Notes: generated by a model from the letters alone, not told the origin. A DNA stretch of 64,000 nt from CAYNLG01 sp964397995 (GCA_964397995.1 CAYNLG010000001.1:1-64000); one strand, 5' to 3'; counted from the stretch's first letter, positions 48,143 through 60,394 are shown. Made by a program: numbers and translations.

Positions 48143-49660
48143 CTACGCCCCCGGGGCGACCCGGAGCACCTCGTCGATGCTCGTTTCGCCCGCCGCCGCC
48201 CGCCGCAGGCCGTCGGCCGCCATCGTCGTCATGCCCTGGCCGACCGCGAGGGTGCGGATCTCGCCAACCGAGGCGCCCCGGGCGACCGCCGCGGCCACCT
48301 CGCCGGTGACCTCGAGCGTCTCGGCGACGACGGTGCGGCCGCGGTAGCCGGTGAACTTGCACTGCTCGCAGCCGACGGGCTCGCGCCAGGTCGCGAGCAG
48401 CGTGTCCCACGCCAGGCCGCCCGCCTGGGCCATCTCCGAGAGCCGCCCGAGCCGTGTCGCGTCGGGCCGCCCCTCGCGGGCACAGTCCGGGCACAGCTTC
48501 CGGATCAGCCGCTGCGAGAGCACGAGCTGCGTCGCGTCCGAGACGACGAACGGGTCCAGGCCGATGTCGACCATCCGCACCAGCGTGGCCGGGGCGTCGT
48601 CGGTGTGCAGCGCCGAGAGGACCAGGTGCCCCGTCAGGGCGGCCTGGGCGGCAAGCTGAAGCACCTCCGGGCCCCGGATCTCCCCCACGAAGAGGACGTC
48701 CGGGTCGCTGCGCAGCATCGCCCGGAGGGCCCGGGCAAACGTCCACCCGGCCGCCGGGTTCGCCTGGGTCTGGATCATGCCGTCGAAGGCATACTCGACC
48801 GGGTCCTCGACGGTCATCACCTTCACCTCCGGCCGGTTCAGGCGCACCAACGACGAATACAGCGTCGTTGTCTTGCCGCACCCCGTCGGCCCGCCCACGA
48901 TGAGGATGCCGTACGGCCGATCCAGGGCCCGCAGCAACCGCTCGCGGTCGGTGTCGGAGAAGTCGATCCAGTCGAGGTCGAACTGGACGCGGCTGCGGAG
49001 GAGGAACCGGGCCGTGACGGCCTCGCCCCGATGGGCCGGGAAGACCGAGACGCGGATGTCGGCGGGGTCGTCGCGGCCGGGCAGGTGGATGAGCACCCGC
49101 CCGTCCTGGTTGACGCGGGTCTCCTCGACGTCGCAGGCGGCCATGCGTTTCCACTGGCGAACCACGGCGTCGTGGAGGCGGCCGTCGAACCGGGCCAGCT
49201 CGTGCAGGACGCCGTCGATGCGGTACCGCAGGCGCGACTGCTCGCCGCCCGCCTCCAGGTGCAGGTCGCTGGCGTCGGTCGCGAGGCCGAGGCGCATCAT
49301 CTCCCGGACGGCCCGCTCGACGCCGTCCTCGGGGCCGTTCTCGGCCGGGTCGCCCCCAAAGTGTTCGATCTGCTCGCCCAGGGCGGCCAGGAGCGGGCCG
49401 ATGTCGGCCGAGAGGTCGACGCGCGGGCCGCGCCCCTCCAGGAACCGCTCGATGTCCTCCTTGTAAAAGCGCCACTGGCGGCCGACCTTCATGCCCTTGA
49501 TCTTGCCGGCCCGGAGCCAGCGATAGAAGGTGGACCGGGTGGTGCCCAGGATGCCTGCGGCGTGGGCCATGTCGAGCACGTCCGGTGCCGATGCCAGGTC
49601 CGCCCGTTTCTCGGCCTTGCCCTTTCCCTTCGCTTTCGCGCCCTTCTTGCCCTTTGCCAG
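48143..49660 (-). CDS. GspE/PilB/PilT-type ATPase with an excisionase-like DNA-binding N-terminus; probable CTG start
   Basis: The C-terminal 400 residues are a type II/IV secretion ATPase: GGPTGCGKTTTLYSSLVRL (Walker A, K263), VEDPVEYAFDGMIQTQ (Asp box), LFVGEIRGPEVLQLAAQAAL (Walker B), LVLSALHTDDAPATLVRM (His box) and a CxxC...CxxC zinc site (CPDC, CEQC). Before it lies a MerR/excisionase-like HTH (AAGILGTTRSTFYRWLRAGK, IKGMKVGRQWRFYKEDIERF). ATG 49570 and GTG 49579 have no ribosome site. The frame runs up to CTG 49660, which has GGGAGGG exactly 6 bp upstream, and the added 27 residues are Lys/Gly/Ala-rich. I take CTG as the start, 505 residues. No other pilus or secretion gene is adjacent. 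Confidence 0.8.
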   Translation of the reverse strand: MAKGKKGAKAKGKGKAEKRADLASAPDVLDMAHAAGILGTTRSTFYRWLRAGKIKGMKVGRQWRFYKEDIERFLEGRGPRVDLSADIGPLLAALGEQIEHFGGDPAENGPEDGVERAVREMMRLGLATDASDLHLEAGGEQSRLRYRIDGVLHELARFDGRLHDAVVRQWKRMAACDVEETRVNQDGRVLIHLPGRDDPADIRVSVFPAHRGEAVTARFLLRSRVQFDLDWIDFSDTDRERLLRALDRPYGILIVGGPTGCGKTTTLYSSLVRLNRPEVKVMTVEDPVEYAFDGMIQTQANPAAGWTFARALRAMLRSDPDVLFVGEIRGPEVLQLAAQAALTGHLVLSALHTDDAPATLVRMVDIGLDPFVVSDATQLVLSQRLIRKLCPDCAREGRPDATRLGRLSEMAQAGGLAWDTLLATWREPVGCEQCKFTGYRGRTVVAETLEVTGEVAAAVARGASVGEIRTLAVGQGMTTMAADGLRRAAAGETSIDEVLRVAPGA

Positions 49661-49751
49661 GGGACGCCCTCCCGCCTCGTGGGCCGGTGGCCGCGGCGCG
49701 TCCGCCGCGGGCCAGCCCCACCTTGAATGGCCGGGCCCTCAGGCCACCTAT

Positions 49752-49757
49752 AGTATA
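49752..49757 (-). promoter_or_regulatory. -10 element of the GspE-type gene
   Basis: TATACT on the minus strand about 90 bp upstream of the proposed CTG start. At 17 bp the -35 would be TTCTCG, a weak match. The surrounding 50 bp is A/T-rich for this genome. Confidence 0.4.
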
Positions 49758-49818
49758 GCGTGAGCGCCGTGAAACGAGAAACAAAAATCCGACAACGTGT
49801 CACAAGCGCTGTGGCATG

Positions 49819-53274
<3,456 letters not shown>

Positions 53275-53398
53275 GGCGGCTCCTTGCGGTAGAGGCTCAC
53301 GCCCGCCGGACGCCGCCGCCCTCCACGGCCGCCCCCGCGGGTGTGCGACCCCCATTATGCACGGGCGGCTCCCGCCGACACAAGCCTCAGAGGCAGAT

Positions 53399-54817
53399 TC
53401 ACTGCACGTGCCGGTACACGTCCCACTCCAGGTACGTATCGAAGGCGTCCTCCACGGCACGGGCCACGTGGCCCCGGGCGATGGCGACATGGTGCTCGAA
53501 ACCGGCGCGGCAGATGTGGGCGAGCAGGTCCTGGAGGCCGCCGATCTCCGCCACGCCGTATCCGCCGAACGTGTCCAGCGGATCGTCTGTGAAGCGGCCT
53601 TCGCCGACGTAGGCCCGGACCTCGCCCTCCAGGTCGTCGGTATCGACGCGGCAGAAGGTGAAGAGGTCCGAGGCGATGCGCCCCACGATGGTGCCGCACG
53701 TGTTCTCCGCCCCGACGCTCTGCGAGATGATCTCCTGGGTGGCCATCCGGTGGTTCACGAAGAGGCTGGTCGGCAGGTTGGAGCAGTGGAAGAGGACGGC
53801 CTTGTCGCTCTCGGCGCCGTAGTTGTTGTTCCAGTCGACCAGCGCCGCCGGCGCCTCGGCGGCGAACCGCAGCGCCAGCATCCCCACGAGGCCCGTCACG
53901 TCCACCTCGCACGCGCTCGGGACCAGGCCCTCGCTCATCATGCTCATCAGCGTGCACGGGACGATGCCGTAGAATTCCTCCAGGGCGGTCCAGCACTGGA
54001 TGGCCGTGCCGACGACCTCGGTCTCGGCCACCCATGCGTCCACGGCCGCGCCGAACCGGGCCATCCGGTCGATCGCCGCGTCCTCGATGCCCTCGCACGA
54101 GGTGTAGTCGCGAATGGCCTTCGCCTTCCGCTTCAGCACCGCGTCCTTCGCGTCCAGGCCGCGCGCCCGGCCCAGGATCTCCGACAGGTCCACCGTCTCG
54201 ACGCTGATCCCGTACGCCTCCAGCAGCTTCTCCGAGTACCGGACCGTGTTGAACGGGCCCGTCCGGGCGCCGATCGCGCCGACGCGGCAGTTCGTGAGGC
54301 CGTGCACCACGCGGCATGTGGCGGCGAAACGGGCGAGGTCATGCCGGAAGGCCTTCGAGTCGGGCTCCACCGTGTGCGCATCGGTCAGCGAAAACGGGAT
54401 GCCGTACTGTGCCAGGCCGTTACAAACGCTCAGCTTCCCGCAGAAGCTGTCCCGCCGCTGCCCGAGCCGCATCTCGCCCGGCACGTCTGGCCACGCGTGC
54501 ACCAGCACCGGCACGTCCAGGCCCGAGAGGCGCAGCGCGTCGGCCACGGCCTTCTCGTCGCCGAAGTTCGGCAGCGTGACGACGACGCCGTCGATCTCAT
54601 CCGCGTGCTCGGCAAACAGGGCCGCGCACGCCTTCGCGTCGGTCAGCGTCTCGACCGCCCCGCCCGTGGCCTCCGAGGCGTTCAGGCAGACGGTCTTGTA
54701 GCCCTCGTCCTTGAGCAGGCCGAGCATGGCCTTTTGGCCGTCGGCGGCGAGGTCGGCCGGAAAGAAGCCGCGCGTCCCAACGAGCACGGCCAGCGTGGTC
54801 TTGGCGGTCTGGGCCAT
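53399..54817 (-). CDS. L-fucose/L-arabinose isomerase-family protein
   Basis: The 472-residue protein matches the FucI/AraA-like fold: an N-terminal Rossmann-like part (TTLAVLVGTRGFFPADLAAD, VVVTLPNFGDEKAVADAL), then VGAIGARTGPFNTVRYSEKL, and a C-terminal isomerase domain with GTAIQCWTALEEFYGIVPCT, SEGLVPSACEVDVTGLVGML and LVDWNNNYGAESDKAVLFHC. Members interconvert aldoses and ketoses with Mn2+, but many sub-families act on unknown sugars; the Glu and Asp in EVDVTG and the Cys/His in FHCSN suit a metal site. AAGGAG precedes ATG 54817. It is divergent from lnt and adjacent to the sensor kinase on the same strand. Its exact substrate is uncertain. Confidence 0.82.
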   Translation of the reverse strand: MAQTAKTTLAVLVGTRGFFPADLAADGQKAMLGLLKDEGYKTVCLNASEATGGAVETLTDAKACAALFAEHADEIDGVVVTLPNFGDEKAVADALRLSGLDVPVLVHAWPDVPGEMRLGQRRDSFCGKLSVCNGLAQYGIPFSLTDAHTVEPDSKAFRHDLARFAATCRVVHGLTNCRVGAIGARTGPFNTVRYSEKLLEAYGISVETVDLSEILGRARGLDAKDAVLKRKAKAIRDYTSCEGIEDAAIDRMARFGAAVDAWVAETEVVGTAIQCWTALEEFYGIVPCTLMSMMSEGLVPSACEVDVTGLVGMLALRFAAEAPAALVDWNNNYGAESDKAVLFHCSNLPTSLFVNHRMATQEIISQSVGAENTCGTIVGRIASDLFTFCRVDTDDLEGEVRAYVGEGRFTDDPLDTFGGYGVAEIGGLQDLLAHICRAGFEHHVAIARGHVARAVEDAFDTYLEWDVYRHVQ

Positions 54818-54874
54818 CGTGTCACTCCTTTGGGGTGTGGGGCCGGCGGCGTCCGCGCCGCCCGGGGCCGGACC

Positions 54875-54904
54875 ATCGTACCCACCCGCTCGACGCCGCC
54901 GCAA
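54875..54904 (-). promoter_or_regulatory. Promoter of the fucose-isomerase-like gene
   Basis: On the minus strand, TTGCGG (54904-54899), 18 bp, TACGAT (54880-54875), about 57 bp before ATG 54817. Confidence 0.5.
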
Positions 54905-54955
54905 GCGTGTGGTGGCCAAGGCGGGGGGCGCCAGTGGCGGACCCTCCTCCCTCTC

Positions 54956-54984
54956 TTGACACCGCCGCACCCCGGGCCGAGAAT
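54956..54984 (+). promoter_or_regulatory. Promoter of lnt
   Basis: Consensus -35 TTGACA (54956-54961), 17 bp, GAGAAT (54979-54984). Start of transcription near 54991, 24 nt before GTG 55015. The two divergent promoters here are about 50 bp apart. Confidence 0.5.
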
Positions 54985-55014
54985 GCGGCGGCAAGGACGC
55001 CCCCGGGGACCCGT

Positions 55015-56904
55015 GTGAGCCGACGCCGCCAGCGCAGACCGACCGGCACGGAACCGGCCCCGCGTGCGCCGGTGACCCGCGACGCCGGGGACGGGGCCGC
55101 GACGGGCGCCGATGAGCGCCTCCCCGCGCGCCGCCCCGGCGGCGCCGCTGGCGACGGTCGCGTCCGCACCGTCATCCTGTCCCTCGTCTCGGCCGCGCTT
55201 TGGTCGCTCGCCTATCCGCCGCTCGAGGTCTCCTGGCTTGCCTACCTCGCCCCCGTGCCGCTGCTGGTGATGGCCGTCCGGTCGCGCGACGCGGTGACCG
55301 TGGCGGTCGCGGCATGGGCCGGGGGCCTGGCGTTCTTCGCCATGAACCTTTACTGGCTGACGCCCTTCTCCGGCGCCGGTTTCGTTGCCCTCTCGGTCTA
55401 CCTCGGTCTCACCTGGGCCGCGGTCGCTTGGGGCGTCCGGACCCTCACCCGGGCCACCGGGGTGCCGCTCACGCTGGCGGCCCCGGTCGTCTGGATCGCC
55501 TTGGAATGGGTCCGCGCCCGCCTGCTGACGGGGCTGCCGTGGTTGATGGCCGGGCACACCCAGTATGAGAACCTGGTGCTCATCCAGACGGCCGACGTCC
55601 TCGGGGCCTACGGCCCGGGGTGCCTGGTGCTGATGACGGCCGGGTTCGTGGCCGATTTGTTGACGCGGCCGCTGGTGCGGCCCGCCACCGAAGGCCGCGG
55701 CGCGCGGCTCCATCCCGTACGCCTCGCGATGGCCGGCTTGGTGGCGGCCGCCTGGGTCGGCACGGTCGGCTACGGCGTCTGGCGCCTCGGCCAGGACCTC
55801 GGCACCGACCGCACCGTGACCCTCGCCAGCGTCCAGACGGCCGTGCCCCAGGAGATCAAGCTGGCCGCCCGCCACCAGGAGGCCCTGAAGGCCGAGCGGC
55901 AGATGATGCGCGACCTGGTGCGGCTGACGCGGCTGGCGTTGGCGGAGGCCGACGAGCGGGGCTTGGAGCCGGACCTCGTCGCCTGGCCGGAGACGCTGGT
56001 TCCCGGCTTCCTCAACGCCGAGTTCCTCACCGACGATTTCGAACCCGTCAGCGGGTACGCGGAGCTCGTGGCCGACCTGCGGTTCCGCCAGCTTCGCTAC
56101 CGCACCTATTGGGACGCGGTGCAATCGGTGGCCCGGGAGGGCGGCGTGCCGGTGCTGTTCGGGGCGAACACGGCCGAGGTCCTCGGCATCCAGCGCCTGC
56201 CCGACGGCCGATACACCGTCCGTCTGGAACGGGCGAACGAGGCCCTCCTCGTCACCCCGGACACGCCGCGCTACCAGGCCGAGAACCGCTACGCCAAGGT
56301 TCACCTCGTGCCGTTCGGCGAGTACGTGCCGTTGCGCCAGTCGTGGCCCTGGCTGCACGGCCTGCTCCACCGGATGACGCCGTACTACCCGATCGAGTAC
56401 TCGCTCCGGCCGGGCGACCCGCCGCAACCCGTCTTCGAGGTCGCCGAGGGCCTGCGGTTTCAGGCGGCCATCTGCTTCGAGGATGCCTTCGCCCGGCGCA
56501 TCCGCCGCATCGTCAGCCCCGACGGCCGCGCGAAGGCCGTCGACTTGGTCGTCAACATCTCCAACGACGGGTGGTTCGCGGGCACCACCGAACACGCCCA
56601 GCACCTGAACCTGTGTGTCTTCCGGGCGGTCGAGAACCGCGTACCGATCCTGCGGTCGGTCAACACGGGGACGAGCGCCCTCATTGACGCGCGCGGCCGG
56701 ATCCTGCACGCCGTGGCCGACGCCGAGGGCCGACGCCGCAACGTCGAGGGCTTCCTCGTCGGCCGCGTCGGCCTGGACGACCGCGTGGCCCCGTACACAC
56801 GGGTCGGCGACCTGTTCGCGGAGGTCTGCGTGCTGGCGGCCCTGGCGGGCGGGCTGGTCGCGATCGTCAAGCACATCCGGACACGAAAGGAGTCCCCCTC
56901 GTGA
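55015..56904 (+). CDS. lnt: Apolipoprotein N-acyltransferase
   Basis: Lnt adds the third acyl chain to the N-terminal cysteine of lipoproteins, in the inner membrane. The 629-residue protein has an Arg/Pro-rich N-terminal extension of about 48 residues, then six to seven membrane helices (VILSLVSAALWSLAYPPLEV onward), then a nitrilase domain with the catalytic triad E326 (WPETLVPG), K428 (YAKVHLVPFGEYVP) and C487 (AICFED). Length exceeds the usual 500-520 because of the extension. GTG 55015 follows GGGGA, though the frame allows alternatives. The protein fits the several lipoproteins in this window. It overlaps the HEAT lipoprotein gene by 4 bp (GTGA). Confidence 0.94.
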   Translation: MSRRRQRRPTGTEPAPRAPVTRDAGDGAATGADERLPARRPGGAAGDGRVRTVILSLVSAALWSLAYPPLEVSWLAYLAPVPLLVMAVRSRDAVTVAVAAWAGGLAFFAMNLYWLTPFSGAGFVALSVYLGLTWAAVAWGVRTLTRATGVPLTLAAPVVWIALEWVRARLLTGLPWLMAGHTQYENLVLIQTADVLGAYGPGCLVLMTAGFVADLLTRPLVRPATEGRGARLHPVRLAMAGLVAAAWVGTVGYGVWRLGQDLGTDRTVTLASVQTAVPQEIKLAARHQEALKAERQMMRDLVRLTRLALAEADERGLEPDLVAWPETLVPGFLNAEFLTDDFEPVSGYAELVADLRFRQLRYRTYWDAVQSVAREGGVPVLFGANTAEVLGIQRLPDGRYTVRLERANEALLVTPDTPRYQAENRYAKVHLVPFGEYVPLRQSWPWLHGLLHRMTPYYPIEYSLRPGDPPQPVFEVAEGLRFQAAICFEDAFARRIRRIVSPDGRAKAVDLVVNISNDGWFAGTTEHAQHLNLCVFRAVENRVPILRSVNTGTSALIDARGRILHAVADAEGRRRNVEGFLVGRVGLDDRVAPYTRVGDLFAEVCVLAALAGGLVAIVKHIRTRKESPS

Positions 56905-57920
56905 GACGGGTCCTCCCGGTTCTGATCCTGGCCGCCTTGGCGGCCGCCTGTACGCCCCCCGCCGTCACGCGCGAGCCTCCGGCCGGCGCGGCAAGCGCCG
57001 GGCCCGGCCCCGCGCCCGTCCCGCGCGACCCGTACCAGGTGCTCGTGGCGGCCTTGCGGTCCGGTCAGGCGCCGCTGGAGGCCCAGGCCGCCGAGACGTT
57101 CCTGGAGACGGGCCTCAAGCCGCCGCGCGACGACCTCCAGCGCCTCGGCGACGCCGGCGACCCCCGCGTCCGCCTCGTCGCCCTGACCGTCCTCGGCCGC
57201 ACCTGGCCCCGCGAGTCGGTGGGCCTGTTCCGCCGCCGGCTGGGCGACCCGATGCCGGTGGTGCGGCTGGCGGCGGCGTATGGGCTGGCCATGGCGGGCG
57301 ACCCGGGGCACGTCGAGATGCTCCGCGACGGCCTCGCGAGCCCGGACGTGACGCAGCGTCGGACGGCGGCCTGGCTCCTCGGCCTCATGGGCCGTACCAG
57401 CGCCACCGGCATGCTCGAGACCGCCCTGGCCGACCCGGACGCCGTGGTCGTGCTGCGCGCGGCCGAGGCCCTCGACCGCCTGGGCAGCCGGGCGGGGCGC
57501 GAGCCGGTGCGGCGTCTGCTGGGCCACCAGCGGCACGAAGTCCGTTACTTCGCCGCCCGCCTCCTCGGCCGCATCGGCACCACCGAGGACATCCCGCGGC
57601 TGGAACGCCTGTGTGTGAGCAAGGTCTTCCTGGACGTCAAGTTTGCAGCCATCGCGGCCCTGGCGCGGCTGGGGGACCTGAAGCGGATCACCCTGCTCCT
57701 GGAGATGGTCGCGGGACCGGACGGGCAGATGCGGTTGCTGGCGGCCCGGGCGCTCGGCGAGGCCGGGTATGCCCCCGCGAAGCCGGCCCTCACGAAGCTG
57801 CTGGCGACGGCCCCGGGCCTGCAGGAACAGACCGTGGCGGCGGCGGCCCTGGTGAAGGTCGAACGGGCCGGCCGCGACTGGCGCAAGGGCGCCCTTTCGG
57901 AGGAACCCGCCTCGCGCTGA
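56901..57920 (+). CDS. HEAT-repeat lipoprotein
   Basis: The 339-residue protein begins with a lipoprotein signal (lipobox AAAC, Cys17), a Pro/Ala linker, and then PBS-lyase-type HEAT repeats: DPRVRLVALTVLGRTWPRES, MPVVRLAAAYGLAMAGDPGH, and HQRHEVRYFAARLLGRIGTT. Such repeats bind proteins. GTG 56901 overlaps the lnt stop (GTGA) and has AAAGGAG 8 bp upstream, so it is translationally coupled to lnt, the enzyme that would complete its own lipidation. No catalytic domain is visible. Partner unknown. Confidence 0.8.
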   Translation: MRRVLPVLILAALAAACTPPAVTREPPAGAASAGPGPAPVPRDPYQVLVAALRSGQAPLEAQAAETFLETGLKPPRDDLQRLGDAGDPRVRLVALTVLGRTWPRESVGLFRRRLGDPMPVVRLAAAYGLAMAGDPGHVEMLRDGLASPDVTQRRTAAWLLGLMGRTSATGMLETALADPDAVVVLRAAEALDRLGSRAGREPVRRLLGHQRHEVRYFAARLLGRIGTTEDIPRLERLCVSKVFLDVKFAAIAALARLGDLKRITLLLEMVAGPDGQMRLLAARALGEAGYAPAKPALTKLLATAPGLQEQTVAAAALVKVERAGRDWRKGALSEEPASR

Positions 57921-57994
57921 GCCGCTGCGCCGCCAAGGGCGCCAGGACGCCCAAGGGTCGGCGTCGTAAAGGTTTGCGGCGGATGAAATTTCTC

Positions 57995-58022
57995 TTGACG
58001 GGGTAGGGGGGTCAACTAGAAT
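57995..58022 (+). promoter_or_regulatory. Promoter of the coiled-coil/mre block
   Basis: TTGACG (57995-58000), 16 bp, TAGAAT (58017-58022). The leader to GTG 58161 is about 130 nt. It is the only strong promoter I see before mreB, so the coiled-coil gene and mreBCD may share it. Confidence 0.6.
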
Positions 58023-58160
58023 CGCCCCTTGCCGTTGGAGTGAGTCAGCCGTCGGGCGCGGGCCGGCCCGTGCCGAGGCATGGGACGTACCCGGACGAGG
58101 GGGCGGCCGGATCGCCCCGCCGAGCGGGGCACGCGGCCCTCTCGCGAAAGGAGGAAAGTA

Positions 58161-59003
58161 GTGAGTACGCTAGGCAAGATCCTCACGGTGCTCATTGCCC
58201 TGTTGGCGGTCGTGGTCACGACCCTGGCCATCCGCCATTACGTCACGGGCGAGGACTGGCGCAACGAGTACCTGGGCATGAAAGAGAACTTCCAGGCGGC
58301 TGTGTCGCAGCTCGAGCAGCAGATCGAGAAGACACAGCAGGCCAAGGCCTCGATGGAGCAGAATCGGGCCGAACTCCAGGCCCAGATCGAGACCCTCCAG
58401 AACGAGCTGGCTCTCAAGAACAACACCATCACCCAGCTCCGCGAGGAGATCGAGAACCAGCAGAAGCGGCTCCAGGACCTCGCCACGAGCACCGAGGGCA
58501 TCAACACCAGCTTCTCCGAGCTCATGGAGCAGCGCGAGGCGTGGCGCCAGGAACGCGACCAAGCCATGGCCCGCGCCGATGACCTGAACCAGATGCTGCT
58601 GGAACTGGAGGCCCGCTTCCGCAACCGCGTCGCCCAGCTCCAGGACGCCACCGAGAACGTCCGCCAGCTCCGCGAGGAAAAGGAGGCCCTCGAAAGCCGC
58701 CTCGCCTTCGTCCTCAAGGAGACCGGCTTCAACCTGCCCCTGGAGGTCCATGCCGAGCCCGTCACGAAGCTCGAGGGCGTGGTTACCGAGGTCGACCTCG
58801 CCGCCCGCATGGCCCAGATCAACCTCGGGTCGGACGACGGCGTCGTCGAGAACATGAAGTTCTACGTCTACGACCCCGGCGCCGGGAAGTACCTGGCGAC
58901 CCTGAGGATCAACAAGGTGTCGCACGACAGCGCCGCCGGCGAGCTGAGCGTGATCCGCGGCACGGTGACGGAGGAAAGCCATGTCACGAATCGGTTCGAG
59001 TAG
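58161..59003 (+). CDS. Membrane-anchored coiled-coil protein upstream of mreB
   Basis: The 280-residue protein has an N-terminal membrane helix (ILTVLIALLAVVVTTLAIRH) and then a long predicted coiled coil (about 40-200), with LQAQIETLQNELALKNNTIT and RVAQLQDATENVRQLREEKE. The last 80 residues (LEGVVTEVDLAARMAQINLG, SDDGVVENMKFYVYDPGAGK) form a beta-rich domain like that of MreC-type or secretion-linked proteins. The coiled coil plus small beta domain resembles MreC itself, which is encoded separately downstream. GTG 58161 follows AAAGGAGG at 8 bp. It overlaps the next small gene by 23 bp. Function is probably structural. Confidence 0.8.
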   Translation: MSTLGKILTVLIALLAVVVTTLAIRHYVTGEDWRNEYLGMKENFQAAVSQLEQQIEKTQQAKASMEQNRAELQAQIETLQNELALKNNTITQLREEIENQQKRLQDLATSTEGINTSFSELMEQREAWRQERDQAMARADDLNQMLLELEARFRNRVAQLQDATENVRQLREEKEALESRLAFVLKETGFNLPLEVHAEPVTKLEGVVTEVDLAARMAQINLGSDDGVVENMKFYVYDPGAGKYLATLRINKVSHDSAAGELSVIRGTVTEESHVTNRFE

Positions 59004-59262
59004 CGGCGTCCGGGTCGCGGCGCAGCCGCTCAGCAACGTCTATACTGTGTTGCTGTTGGTGACGGCCCTCCTGCTGTTGGTGGTCGCCATCTTCGCCGGC
59101 ATGAGCCTCCAGGAGATGGCCGGGGGGACCCTGGGCTTCGGGGAAGAAGCGGACCAGATGCTCACCCAGGCCCAGAGCGCCGTCCAGGCCGGCGAGCGCC
59201 AACTGGCCCAGTTGGCCGAGGGCAGCGCCGCCGGCGCCGGTACGGCCCCCGACGCCAACTAG
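58981..59262 (+). CDS. Small single-pass membrane protein overlapping the coiled-coil gene
   Basis: The 93-residue protein has one hydrophobic helix (NVYTVLLLVTALLLLVVAIF) after a 20-residue basic N-terminus and an Ala/Gln/Glu helical tail (LTQAQSAVQAGERQLAQLAE). ATG 58981 has GGAGG 6 bp upstream, inside the end of the coiled-coil gene, and overlaps it by 23 bp in another frame. The overlap and the strong ribosome site argue that it is real. It precedes mreB by 79 bp. I recognise no family; partnership with the coiled-coil protein or the Mre complex is an inference from position. Confidence 0.7.
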   Translation: MSRIGSSSGVRVAAQPLSNVYTVLLLVTALLLLVVAIFAGMSLQEMAGGTLGFGEEADQMLTQAQSAVQAGERQLAQLAEGSAAGAGTAPDAN

Positions 59263-59341
59263 CCGCGCCCGGCCTCCGGCGCATGGCCCTGTCTGCCCGA
59301 CGACCACGGCCTGACCGCTGCGGACACCCGCGGGGAGCCGC

Positions 59342-60394
59342 ATGATCTTCGACCGGGTAATCGGCCTCTTCTCGGCCGACATGGGCATTGACCTCGGCAC
59401 CGCCACCACCCTGGTGTACGTGCGCGGCCAGGGGATCGTGCTGGCCGAGCCGTCCGTCGTCGCCGTCCACAAGGATACCGGCAAGGTCCTGCTGGACGGC
59501 ATGGCCGTCGGTGACATGGCCAAGAAGATGCTCGGGAAGACCCCGGGGTCGATCCAGGCCATTCGCCCCTTGCGCGACGGCGTCATCGCCGACTTCGACA
59601 TCACCGAGGCGATGCTCTCCTACTTCATCCGACGCGTCCACGGACGCCGCACCGGCATCCGCCCCCGCGTCGTCATCGCTATCCCCTCGGGCATCACGGC
59701 TGTCGAGAAGCGGGCCGTCGTCTCCAGCGCCCAGCGGGCCGGCGCCCGCAAGGTCTTCCTCATCGAAGAGCCCATGGCCGCCGCCATCGGCGCGGGCCTC
59801 CCCATCGAGGAGCCCACCGCCAGCATGGTCGTGGACATCGGCGGCGGGACGACCGAGGTGGCCGTCATCAGCCTGGCCGACATCGCCTGTTCCGAGTCCA
59901 TCCGGGTCGCCGGCGACGAGATCGACAACGCCATCATCGAGTACATGAAGCGGACCTACAGCCTCCTGATCGGCGAGCAGACCGCCGAGCGGGTCAAGAT
60001 CGAGATCGGCTCGGCCTGCCCCCGCAAGGAGGAACTCGAGATGGATATCGGCGGCCGCGACCTCATCGCCGGCCTGCCCCGCACCACCACCATCACCAGC
60101 CAGGAAATTCGCGAGGCCATCGCCGAGCCCGTCGGCGCCATGGTCGAGACCGTCAAGCGGACCCTGGAGCTGACCCAGCCGGAACTGTCGGCCGACCTCG
60201 TGCACAACGGTATCTGCCTGTGCGGCGGGGGGGCGCTGCTGGCGGGGCTCGACACCGTTCTGGCCCAGGCCACCGGCCTGAAGGTCCGCATCGCCGACGA
60301 TCCCTTGACGTGCGTGGCCCGGGGCACGGGCATCTTCCTGGACCACGTGGACCGGTGGCGCGGCACGATTGAAATGAGCGACGAAGAGATGTAG
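59342..60394 (+). CDS. mreB: Rod-shape-determining actin homologue MreB
   Basis: MreB forms membrane-associated filaments that guide cell-wall elongation. The 350-residue protein has the actin-fold motifs: MGIDLGTATTLVYVRGQGIV (phosphate 1), VVDIGGGTTEVAVISLADIA (phosphate 2), and CLCGGGALLAGLDTVLAQAT (adenosine). The N-terminal MIFDRVIGLFSADMG suits membrane contact, and the body includes IRPLRDGVIADFDITEAMLS. ATG 59342 follows GGGGAG. It starts mreB-mreC-mreD. Assignment is firm; its presence implies peptidoglycan-based, non-spherical growth, of interest because many planctomycetes are reported to lack parts of this set. Confidence 0.97.
   Translation: MIFDRVIGLFSADMGIDLGTATTLVYVRGQGIVLAEPSVVAVHKDTGKVLLDGMAVGDMAKKMLGKTPGSIQAIRPLRDGVIADFDITEAMLSYFIRRVHGRRTGIRPRVVIAIPSGITAVEKRAVVSSAQRAGARKVFLIEEPMAAAIGAGLPIEEPTASMVVDIGGGTTEVAVISLADIACSESIRVAGDEIDNAIIEYMKRTYSLLIGEQTAERVKIEIGSACPRKEELEMDIGGRDLIAGLPRTTTITSQEIREAIAEPVGAMVETVKRTLELTQPELSADLVHNGICLCGGGALLAGLDTVLAQATGLKVRIADDPLTCVARGTGIFLDHVDRWRGTIEMSDEEM

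Noticed and set aside
48078..49784. Second long minus-strand frame overlapping the GspE-type gene
   Set aside because: It is Arg/Gly/Pro-rich, without motifs; the alternative frame has Walker A, Walker B and zinc motifs.
55015..55160. A separate small gene before lnt
   Set aside because: The Arg/Pro-rich stretch is in frame with lnt and has no stop or second ribosome site, so it is treated as an N-terminal extension of uncertain start.
58040..58160. Start of the coiled-coil gene at the upstream ATG (58080)
   Set aside because: The extra 27 residues are Arg/Pro-rich and there is no ribosome site; GTG 58161 has AAAGGAGG at 8 bp directly before the membrane helix.
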